64,000 bases of DNA, from contig OZ037905.1 of assembly GCA_964035575.1 (NCBI GenBank), positions 645,001-709,000 of the forward strand, given 5' to 3'. This document shows positions 51,718 to 60,394 of this stretch, piece by piece; the first letter of the stretch is position 1; each line of letters opens with the position of its first letter. The position numbers and the translations under genes are program-made. Under the pieces are notes generated by a model that saw only the letters and a list, made by a program, of their open reading frames with translations, did not search any database and was not told the DNA's origin. This DNA is from Rhynchopus sp. YZ270_cl-10 (Eukaryota > Euglenozoa > Diplonemea > Diplonemida > Diplonemidae).

Positions 51718-52485
51718 TGGCGTGTACAATCTCCCTCGAGTGTACAATCCAAAAATTGTATAGATCTGACTTTTGTATAGTCAAATCTATACAATTTGTG
51801 TACGACCTAGTGTATACTGGGATTGTACATAAATTGTATAGATCTGACTATAAAAAAAGTTGGGATTGTACATCAAATAGTCAGATCTATACAATTTCTA
51901 TACAATTGTATGTACAATTGACAATTGTATATACAATGAGTGTATAGATCTGACTATAACCCTGTGTATATGTGTATACATTTGACTTTCACCCTTTATT
52001 TTTTATTTTTTTGCTGAAAAAAAAACTGGGGAAAGTCGCAAAAAAAAAAAAAAAAAAGAAGAAAAAATACAGGCACATTTTAGTAGTCGGGCAGAGAACA
52101 TCTCCTCCCCTCACTCCTTCCCTTTGCCGTTTGGTTGGTTGGTTGGTGGAGGGGAAGATTGTATGGGACAGACGCAATCTCCAACGTCGTAGGCCATAAA
52201 ACGCAATAAAAATGATGTTCTGTTTTTATTTCCGTCAAAAAAATGATAGTCAAAAAGAGCAGGGGGGGAAGGCAATATCGTGCTAATCTCAATTATTAAA
52301 CCTTGCTCCCCCCATTATCAGCTACTTTCAATTTTTTTCGTTATTTTTAGGTCTGAAAAAAAAAAAGGGGGGGGGGGTGTGCAACCCACATAGGTGCAGC
52401 CCCAAGGAAAGAACACAGTGTGTGCGTCGATCCCATGGGTGATTCACCTGAATTCCATAAGGGCTGATTGTATCTGGGGGAATTA

Positions 52486-52588
52486 CCGTATTCGTACAAA
52501 AATTATCCGTAAAAAAAGGTTGAATTTCCAGAAAAAAATCCTGAAAAAGGTCAAACATTATTACGGTCCACAATTTGTACGAATACGG
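52486..52588. mobile_element. 103-bp TA-flanked MITE, CCGTATTCGTAC family
   Basis: Ends CCGTATTCGTACAAA and TTTGTACGAATACGG; TA at 52484-52485 and 52589-52590. The interior has GGTTGAATTTCCAGAAAAAA, matching the copy at 18118. Confidence 0.82.
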
Positions 52589-52814
52589 TACTACGGTTTG
52601 TCTAGGCTGAGTCGTGAATTTCTACGAAACTGTGTAGCTCGCAAAAAAAAAAAAATGAATAAAAATACATAAATTAGAATAGAAAAATTGAATTTTGATA
52701 ATGTGCAGGCACCTCGAGGTGGGTGATAGGGGGAAAATGTGGGCTTCATTGGTTGATGGATAGACAGGAACATGTCCTGCCACTGCTGGGTGAACAAAAA
52801 TAAAAGGGGGTTAG

Positions 52815-52843
52815 AAGATGACTATGCCTCATGCATACATCTT
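52815..52843 (+). repeat. H1-architecture hairpin with a different stem
   Basis: AAGATG/CATCTT outer stem and TATGC/GCATA inner stem, both perfect, loop CTCAT. Confidence 0.6.
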
Positions 52844-53676
52844 CACGGGGAAAAACAAAGAATGACGGTGGAGCTTGCACAGGTGGCAACTACACTATTC
52901 CAACAATTTTTCAAAAAAAAAAAAAAAAAAAAAAAAATAGAAACTTAACACTCATCGATAAAAACCCCCATAAAAGAGAGGTTATGGTGAAACGCACACA
53001 CCTCGACCTGTTTGGTGAGGAGGTGGCTCTGCAGCGCGGTTTGTCCCCCAAAACCGCAAAAAGGGTGTGTTCAAACATGATTTTGTTTCTATTTTCCTTC
53101 ATTTCATGAGGTGACAAAAAAAATAATGAACCCCACACACCCATGGAACGAGCATCCACCAAGCCTCCATTCTCACCAGAACGAACACCATCCCTTCTTT
53201 TTTTTTGGAGACTTGGAGACAAATCACCACCAAACAAAAAATAACCCCCCCACCTTTTTTTGCGAAAAGTTGCCATTTTTGCAAAAAATAAATCCCCTTT
53301 CTGGTGGGAAGACATGCCACATTGTTTCTCTTCCATCTGGGGGGTGGGGGGACATTGAAACATCACTCTTCTACGTGAAAAAAAAAATGGGAGAGAAAAA
53401 ACAGAAACCAGAGCGCCCAGAGAAAAAACGAACAACAAAAGATACACATACAGAAAAGAAAAGAAACGGTGATGGAAGACTGAGGGTTATGGGTACGGGT
53501 GTGATAGGCAAGCGAAGCAGAGCAGAAGGTAGGTTTTGTGGTCTTCGGGGGAAGAAACACGGGATGGGGTTTTTGGGATTGAGGGGGTTGGAAATATGGG
53601 GGTGGGAAAAGTTGTAAGATAAACCTCAGCAGGACGTAGTCCATAAAGATGCACCTTTCAAAAAAACCAAATTTGA

Positions 53677-53714
53677 AATTGAAATACAAAGCCCTCTCGT
53701 GGCAATGTACCCTC
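53677..53714 (+). repeat. H2 repeat, left half
   Basis: TTGAAATACAAAGCCCTCTC, GTGGCAATGTACCC. The right half is missing. Confidence 0.45.
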
Positions 53715-53730
53715 ACAACAAAGAAAGCTT

Positions 53731-53764
53731 TGTACAATGAACACCTCTCGTGTTCATACATCTT
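53731..53764 (+). repeat. H1-architecture hairpin with a different stem
   Basis: ATGAACAC/GTGTTCAT is a perfect 8-bp stem with loop CTCTC, then ACATCTT. The ACGAGAGG loop word (reverse strand) is conserved with canonical H1. Confidence 0.65.
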
Positions 53765-53980
53765 TGAAGAAAAAAAAAAGCAAAATGCAACCCGGAGGGT
53801 CGCTGAGTTCTTATTATATTGTGGTATCGATCAATCACCCTCCTCGAGGCCACGTTCTGTCCGAATGTTTACCCAAAAAAAAATTGACTACAGTGGCTTT
53901 TGATGCAGGCACACACACCCCCTGACCGACCCATGCACGATGCCATCCGGATACGATAGATGAAAGCACAAAAGACTTGA

Positions 53981-54032
53981 AATACGAAAAATCTCTCTAC
54001 CTTGGTACAAGACCGGTGCACCGTGGGGGAAG
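53981..54032 (+). repeat. H2 repeat copy
   Basis: CTTGAAATACGAAAAATCTC, CTTGGTACAAGACCGGTGC, ACCGTGGGG. Confidence 0.5.
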
Positions 54033-54318
54033 GGGGGGAAGGTCTCTGAGAGTTTTTATGTGTGTATAGTGTCGGGCACGTATGGAGAGTGTTCTTCCTT
54101 TTCCCAGATACTGCGTTTGCCGAAAAATCAAGATCGCCACCAAAGAAAGTTATGGTGTGTTCCAGGGTACCGGAGCGACACAAATTTTTCATTTCAATTC
54201 ACCACTCTTCACAACAACATAGCGACTGTGTTTGTGAAAAGTTGTGAACTTTCGTTGAAAACCCGTTGTGAAGTCCACCCCCGGAACTCACCAACTTTAT
54301 GAAATTCTTTCCTATACT

Positions 54319-54350
54319 TTCTATTGTACTGAATAGAAGGTATAATAGGG
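54319..54350 (+). repeat. H5 box
   Basis: CTATTGTACTGAATAGAAGG then TATAATAGGG; one change from the copies at 16874 and 18244. Confidence 0.55.
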
Positions 54351-54793
54351 TGCACTAAATGTACTCAAAAAAATTTTTTTTTCTTTAGGTGGGTCGTTAT
54401 AAAAAAAGAGCACAAAAAAACAGAGAACAAAACAATACAGGAAAACTTAGAAAGTGCCTAAAAAAATGCTTCGAAGGATCAATATAAGTCATTCTTGGTG
54501 GGCACTTATTTTAACAATTTTTTGTAAAAAAAAAAGCCCAAAAAAAAAATTGCTAGAGAGAGTTCCTGTGCCTGGTTTGGCTTGTTGCATTTACAAAAAA
54601 ATGCGGTTTAATTGTTCATATCTTTTCCAAAGTGTGACAATGTTCCCTGACTGACTATAACACCTACCTCATAATAAGTTCTATTTGCAAGAGAAAGTGT
54701 AAGGGAGGATTATGTACGCACATTTATTGTTTTCTTTTGAATGCGCCCTTTGGGAGCGCGGAACGCAAGAAAAAAAAAAAAAGGAGAAAAAAA

Positions 54794-54818
54794 ATGAAGT
54801 ACGTCATTCGTACACATC
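54794..54818 (+). repeat. H1-architecture hairpin
   Basis: GTACG/CGTAC perfect stem, loop TCATT, with ATGA and CATC at the outer arms. Confidence 0.4.
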
Positions 54819-54843
54819 AAAAAAAAAGGAAAACGTTGACAAA

Positions 54844-54876
54844 ATAATCCTAAACCTCTCCTTGCTTAGTTATCTT
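54844..54876 (+). repeat. H1 hairpin copy
   Basis: ATAATCCTAAACCTCTCC, TTGCTTAGTTATCTT; diverged. Confidence 0.5.
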
Positions 54877-55412
54877 CAAAAAAAAAAGGGGCAAGATGAT
54901 ACTATTTTCGTCACCTTGAAGAACAAAGAAAAAAAATGAGTAGGGTGGGGGCGTGGGGGGGGTGACACTTTGTTTCCTTACGCAGAAACAATGTGTATTA
55001 AATTTTGAGGAAAAAAAATATGCAGCAAAGGCAGAAAAACTTCGTGCAGGCATTTTTTTTTGGAGATCAAATATAAATCAGCCAACACTTTACAGCAGTC
55101 TTTTCAGTGCCCAAGAAAAGGCTCCCTTCTTTTGGTATTGCCAGAACCATCTTATCCTTTCAGGAGACGGTAGCGTCAGCTTTGGAGCACAGTAACCCTT
55201 TGTTGAGAACCACTCCGATGTGAAGTCATCAGAGATCCCATGAGGGTGTCCTTTCCATTGGAAAGGGGGGGCGTAAGGGGATGGGTGGTGAGAGGTAGGT
55301 CCTAAGGAGGGACCTTTTGAATAAGGAGGATCAATAAGTCGAAGGACAATGTGCAATTTTTTTTTTTTGTATGAAACACGGTGAGGAAGAGAAAAAAAAA
55401 AAAGAATAATTT

Positions 55413-55563
55413 GGTGCTCCTGAAAACCCCATGTTGCGTACTTGCTGCGTACTTGTTGCGCACTTTGTGCACGAAAAAAAAAAAAAAATACAGGAATACC
55501 CTATATTGCGTACTTAGTGCGTAGTTGTTGCGTACTTGGTATTTTTTTTATTTCAGGAGCACC
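55413..55563. mobile_element. 151-bp MITE, GGTGCTCCTGAAA family, copy 2
   Basis: Same ends and interior as 47866-48004 with one extra internal unit. AATTT occurs on both sides. Confidence 0.8.
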
Positions 55564-56273
55564 AATTTTTAAAAAATACTTTTTCCCCCCCTTCTCTGAA
55601 ACTGCACATCCACAAAAAAGAAACTGTAGTTTTGATGCGGACACCTCCGACTGACCCACGATGCCAGCCATCCGGATGAAAGCAAAAAAAATGGGAGTGT
55701 CGAAACACACGGTTGACAAAATAAAAATCCTCTAGAAGTGGGGGAAGGATGGGCGGGAGTTTTTGTTCAGTTGTTAGGGCATCTGAACAAAAAAAAAATC
55801 TTTTTTTTTTTCAGTTCTGGGGGTAGTGGTGGTGGTGGTGGTGTGGTCTCCCTGTTGCGGCAATTCCAGCAAGGTTCAGTCCTGTTTTTTGGGAAAGAAA
55901 ACCGACACAATCTATTCTGCAGCGTGTTGCGTTCTATAGTAGCTTTTTTTATACTTTATATTATGATACTGATATTGTTAAATTTGATACGCGCGCTTCA
56001 TCGTTTTTCATGCATCCACAGAAAATTTGAAATGAACAAGATGATCTTATAAGGAGTTTGTCTATCCATGTCTTTTCAAAAAAAGAGAGAGAGAGGGAAA
56101 AAAAAGACACCCTGATGAAGAAAAACGACAGAAAGAACAAAAAAGAAAAACTTTGTTTCATATCCATTATTTTCTGACGAAAAGAAGGTATATGAAGAAA
56201 AACTTTAAAAAAAGATAACTGTAGTGCAATATTAGCAAAAGCAAGGCCCAGAACAAAGTGAAGTTGAGAGAGT

Positions 56274-56345
56274 GCAAACCAGCGCCCTCTGGGACGCAGG
56301 TGTGCACTGACGCCTCTGCTCCGCAGGGTTTCCGAACTCCCCCGG
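56274..56345 (+). repeat. H4 repeat copy
   Basis: GTGCAAACCAGCGCCCTCTG, GACGCAGGTGTGCACT, GCTCCGCAGGGTTTCCGAAC; the third copy of the unit at 18508 and 48065. Confidence 0.5.
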
Positions 56346-56360
56346 AGTGTATGAAAATAG

Positions 56361-56403
56361 AAGTTTATAGGATTAACCGAAGTCTTACGTGATTAGCCAC
56401 CTT
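56361..56403 (+). repeat. H1 hairpin copy, diverged
   Basis: AGTTTATAGGATTAACCGAAG ... TTAGCCACCTT; arms recognisable, stem weak. Confidence 0.35.
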
Positions 56404-57181
56404 GATCACACTCGAAATCGAAAGAAAAACCCCCACACACCATGAAATTTGGGTCAAAAGTACTCTTGATTTTTAAAACCACCCCAGGAAAGACGAAGCA
56501 CGTTCCTTGTTTTTTTTTTTCCTCCTCCCCTCGCTGAACGAAGGGAAGAAAAAAAGACATAGAGAGAAAGGTTGTTGGGAACCTGGCCTTAGCTTGGTCA
56601 CCAAAATATGTGGGGGAGGGTGTGTTAAGGCTTTTTTTATTTCTATTTCGCGCAAAAAAGGTGGGCATTTTTATTTAGTTGGGGAAATACAAAGATGATG
56701 CTGGTTTCTTTAATTTTTTATCTATTTTTCTTTTTTTTCTTTTTCTTTTTTGTGTCCAGTTTTCGTTTCTACGCTTTGGTGTTGGGAAATATCCGATATT
56801 GTACGAGCGTTATCATTTCACGGACAAGACCTGGGCTGCGAAGAAGGAAAATGCAACAAAACGCACTTCTGGTCTCTCGGGAAACGAGGACAGTCAGGAA
56901 CGGCCTTAACAGGATGATATGCGGTGTAAGTTCTGCTATTGCGTGTGGGTTTAAAAAAAAAAACACACATTGCCACACACAGTACCATGTACACCTGCTG
57001 ACCCTAAAGGTTTGGTTTTGGGGGGGGTGTGGCAACAACAAACAGCCTCCTCGAGGAAATGGCTTCTTTATTTGCACACACCCATAAGGGTTCTCTTGTT
57101 GGTTGCTTCGTTCAACATATTCGGTGCGTTGTGTTTCGTATTCAAAAAAAAGGGGGTAATTGCAAAAAATAAAAGAAAAGT

Positions 57182-57204
57182 GGATAAGATGTCTTAGTCA
57201 CCTT
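57182..57204 (+). repeat. H1 arms without a stem
   Basis: GGATAAGATG directly joined to TCTTAGTCACCTT, as if the central hairpin had been lost. Confidence 0.45.
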
Positions 57205-57494
57205 AAATCTTTTGTTAAAGAAATGAAACGAGGCTAAGAATAAAATAAAATGTCAAAAAAAAAAAAGGGTGCAAACCTGGGAGGCAGGCACAAAAGGAAC
57301 AGTGTGTCCTATGAGAGGTTTTTGTTATGTGTTTGGCTGTTCCGCATTTTGAGGGGGGAGAAGACTTGTTTTGTCTCTAAAGGGTGGGTAAGATGGCGTT
57401 CCTGTGTCTGTTCACAAAACGCTAATCGCTCCACTTCCTGGTCCGTACAAGTAATGTCACGCAATACCGTAGCCATAAAGCAATTAAGATTTTT

Positions 57495-57523
<29 letters not shown>

Positions 57524-57525
<2 letters not shown>

Positions 57526-57932
57526 CAAGTAATTGCTATCGGAAAAAAAAATGGGGTGTGCTGTGGTTATGGGGGGACCCACACTCCTGAACACCGCCCT
57601 GTAGAAATAATCTACACTCTGCTCTTCTGCAGGTATGCGAAAACGCTGCCACAACCACTGGGACGCCTGCACTTGAAACGTTCAAGAACGGGGGCTGTCA
57701 TCCTCAGACCCCTCTTCGTCCAGCACCATTTGCTCGATGGATGGTCGGCGTGTTCCAGCTCGTTGTCGTCCACAGCCTCCCACGCATCGTCGCCGGAGGA
57801 GGAGTGTGCAAGGAACACAGACGACTAACTGTCGTCGATCACACCATGCGCATCAGTACCACCCAGCAAAGAAAAAAATCGCACAGAGTTTCCCACAGCA
57901 CACCTCGCTTTTTTTCCTAGCAATTCCTTGTT
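57524..57932. mobile_element. 409-bp inverted-repeat element, copy 2
   Basis: Same ends as 32241-32726 (AACAAGTAATTGCTATCGG, and TAGCAATTCCTTGTTTTGTT at the right). Shorter interior; the ORF is reduced (57612-57818, minus). A long A run abuts the left end. Confidence 0.7.
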
Positions 57933-58029
57933 TTGTTGTTGTTGTTTTCCACACACCTTCCTTCAACCCTTGTAGGATCAGTTGCTATTTTTTTCTAGAA
58001 AACTTGAAATTACACATTTCAAGAGAACA

Positions 58030-58823
58030 AATTAAAAAGGGTCCTTATTTGCGTTTTTGGGCTCCGCCCGTGCAGTGGTGGGGTCAATCTCGAAAATTGG
58101 ACAATTTTTTGACCACTTAAATTTTGAGAAATATGAGCCCGGTTGCTTATACGTGGGGCCCATTTTCGGCTAAAATTTTCCTCAAAATCTGGTTTTGTAA
58201 AATTGACCCTTTACTCCCCCCCCACATCGATTTCAATACTATACCTTACTTCACCTACGGTTACCCTTACAGGGGGGGTGAAGGAAGGTAAGTTGAAAAG
58301 GGTCCTTATTTGCGTTTTTGGGCTCCGCCCGTGCAGTGGTGGGGTCAATCTCGAAAATTGGACAATTTTTTGACCACTTAAATTTTGAGAAATATGAGCC
58401 CGGTTGCTTATACGTGGGGCCCATTTTCGGCTAAAATTTTCCTCAAAATCTGGTTTTGTAAAATTGACCCTTTACCCCCCCCCCCACATCGATTTCAATA
58501 CTATACCTTACTTCACCTACGGTTACCCTTACAGGGGGGGTGAAGGAAGGTAAGTTGAAAAAGGGTCCTTATTTGCGTTTTTGGGCTCCGCCCGTGCAGT
58601 GGTGGGGTCAATCTCGAAAATTGGACAATTTTTTGACCACTTAAATTTTGAGAAATATGAGCCCGGTTGCTTATACGTGGGGCCCATTTTCGGCTAAAAT
58701 TTTCCTCAAAATCTGGTTTTGTAAAATTGACCCTTTACTCCCCCCCCACATCGATTTCAATACTATACCTTACTTCACCTACGGTTACCCTTACAGGGGG
58801 GGTGAAGGAAGGTAAGTTGAAAA
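58030..58823 (+). repeat. Satellite-like tandem array, about 264-bp unit, three copies
   Basis: The unit starts GGTCCTTATTTGCGTTTTTG and ends GGTGAAGGAAGGTAAGTTG. Three copies are almost identical to each other. The first half is homologous to the 32822-33790 unit, while the second half is different, so each array homogenised separately. Confidence 0.92.
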
Positions 58824-58853
58824 AAAAAATTAGGGGGGTGCTAAAAAAGAAAA

Positions 58854-58893
58854 GCTTATAAGATGAACCTAAGCCTCTCGTGCTTGGTCACCT
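58854..58893 (+). repeat. H1 hairpin copy
   Basis: GCTTATAAGATGAACCTAAG, CCTCTCGTG, CTTGGTCACCTT; preceded by AAAAGAAAA as at 24533. Confidence 0.7.
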
Positions 58894-59292
58894 TGAAATA
58901 AAAATTACTGGGGCGAGAAAAAAAAAGGTTAAGATTTAGGACGTACCTCGCGTTTTCACACAGATCTTTTACCACTGAAGGAGTCGGTTCTTAAGCAATC
59001 ATCAGTAGCCACTCTTTTTTGTGAATCATAAAAAAAGCAAATTTGATACAATGGACCTCTTATATCTTTCAAGGGAACCTCTCTGCTTGACCCAAAGGCT
59101 GCCAAGTGAACGGAACGTTTGGACATTGCAAACACATGCCGGCCCTTCTCTGCGTCAAGACACGCATTGAGGGGTTTGAAAGGATTTTTATGAAGTTTTT
59201 TTGTTATACTATTTTTTCTTTGTGCTCTTGTTTTGTTTTACGCGTTGAAGGGGGGGAGACCTCAGAAGAAGGCTATTTTTAGAAATACAGTA

Positions 59293-59403
59293 ATCGTAAA
59301 ATGTACCGTAAAAATGTGCTAAGTTGCCAACAGAAAAAACACCCCTCCAAAAGTTCCTGATTTTTTCCGGTCCAGAATAGTTACGGTCTATATATTTTAC
59401 GAT
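59293..59403. mobile_element. 111-bp TA-flanked MITE, related family
   Basis: Inverted ends ATCGTAAAATGTACCGTA and TACGGTCTATATATTTTACGAT, TA at 59291-59292 and 59404-59405. The internal CCGTA and TACGGTC resemble the family at 18118. Confidence 0.7.
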
Positions 59404-59507
59404 TAAGGCAACCGAAGCAAAGTGTGAATGCGAAAAGCACCGCGTCTCATCAAAGAAAATAGTTGAACCGTGCTAACAACGCATCTCAATCGAGAGAAAG
59501 AAAACCC

Positions 59508-59538
<31 letters not shown>

Positions 59539-59596
59539 GGTAGAAAAATGTGTCTTTCAGCGCACACCCATCTAAACCGGGGATAAATAAAGTTTA

Positions 59597-59660
59597 CTTC
59601 AAATTCAAATCCCTCTCGTGAACAGTGTACCTTGGTATATGACCGGTGGACCGGGTAGAC
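59597..59660 (+). repeat. H2 repeat copy
   Basis: ACTTCAAATTCAAATCCCTC, TCGTGAACAGTGTACC, TTGGTATATGACCGGTGGAC. Confidence 0.55.
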
Positions 59661-60126
59661 CCCCAACCATGCAGTCCTACTTCTGATGAATGTTCTGTAC
59701 AGGGATTCCTGATATTAAAAACAGCACAGAAGTCCATAAGTTGATACCGCAATACACAAAAAGGCAATGTTTTTTGTTTTCTTTTGATGGTGAAACAGAA
59801 GGGAAGAATAATGTACAGACAAGCGGAAGAATATAACCCAGAAAACAAAAACAAAACAAAGCATCCTTATAGGCTGGTTGCTTTTGCGTTACGGCAACTG
59901 TAGTTATTTCTTGGGGGAGCGTCTTTCCACTGCCTTGTTACTGTCCTGCCTCTAACCTAGCCCATCCATCTTCTCATTGCTTTTTGTATTTGAAATCTTG
60001 ATCAATGATCTGAGACTCAAAATGCTCAGATACCTTGCAAAAATTTTTTTTTCATAGCGAAAGAATGAAAAATGGTTAAAAGTTGCCCTTTTCAGTACAC
60101 ACGCTTTTATTGTTCTTTTTTGTTGA

Positions 60127-60172
60127 TACTTTGTTTAGTGTAGCTGCCATAAAAGACAGTCTCCACTATCAT
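60127..60172 (+). repeat. H3 hairpin copy
   Basis: TACTTTGTTTAGTGTAGCTG and AGACAGTCTCCACTATC; outer arms AGTGTAG/CTCCACT. About 230 bp past the RING gene stop. Confidence 0.5.
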
Positions 60173-60394
60173 TGTTTTCTCTAATGATTTTGGTTTGGGA
60201 ACAGGGGGGGGGGAGTAAAAGAGCTGAGGGAAAGTGGAGGAAGTGAATGCGTTCTGAAAAAAACTTGAAATACGACAAAAAAAAATGATGGAAGAGAAAG
60301 AAAAAAAACGAAAACGTTAATTTTTTTTTTTGCGCCATGCAAGAAAAAAACCCCCTCCTCCCATTACCCCCCCCCTTCTCCCCAAAAAACCCCC

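Larger units (their letters stand above)
50108..51994. mobile_element. Long-TIR (Mutator-like) non-autonomous element C
   Basis: Same inverted ends as element B (GGGTGAAAGTCAAATG and complement, about 190 bp or more). Flanked by a perfect 9-bp duplication TTTATTTTT (50099-50107, 51995-52003). The cargo runs opposite to that in element B and includes an expanded GGGTACCT array. No transposase domain. Confidence 0.87.
52004..57523. other. Long gene-free repeat interval
   Basis: No supported gene in 5.5 kb. Holds MITEs (52486-52588, 55413-55563) and the H1, H2, H4 and H5 hairpins listed separately. A box near 52970-53110 recurs inverted at 63300-63435 (GGTCGAGGTGTGTGCGTTTC). The paired boxes GATGCAGGCACAC...CATCCGG (53899-53952) and GATGCGGACACC...CATCCGG (55635-55676) are diverged copies of each other. 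Frames in this region are A/T-driven and unsupported. Confidence 0.5.
58894..60394. other. Gene-free interval downstream of the RING gene
   Basis: No supported gene. Contains a MITE relative (59293-59403), H2 (59597-59660), a T run (59511-59538) and H3 (60127-60172). Confidence 0.5.
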
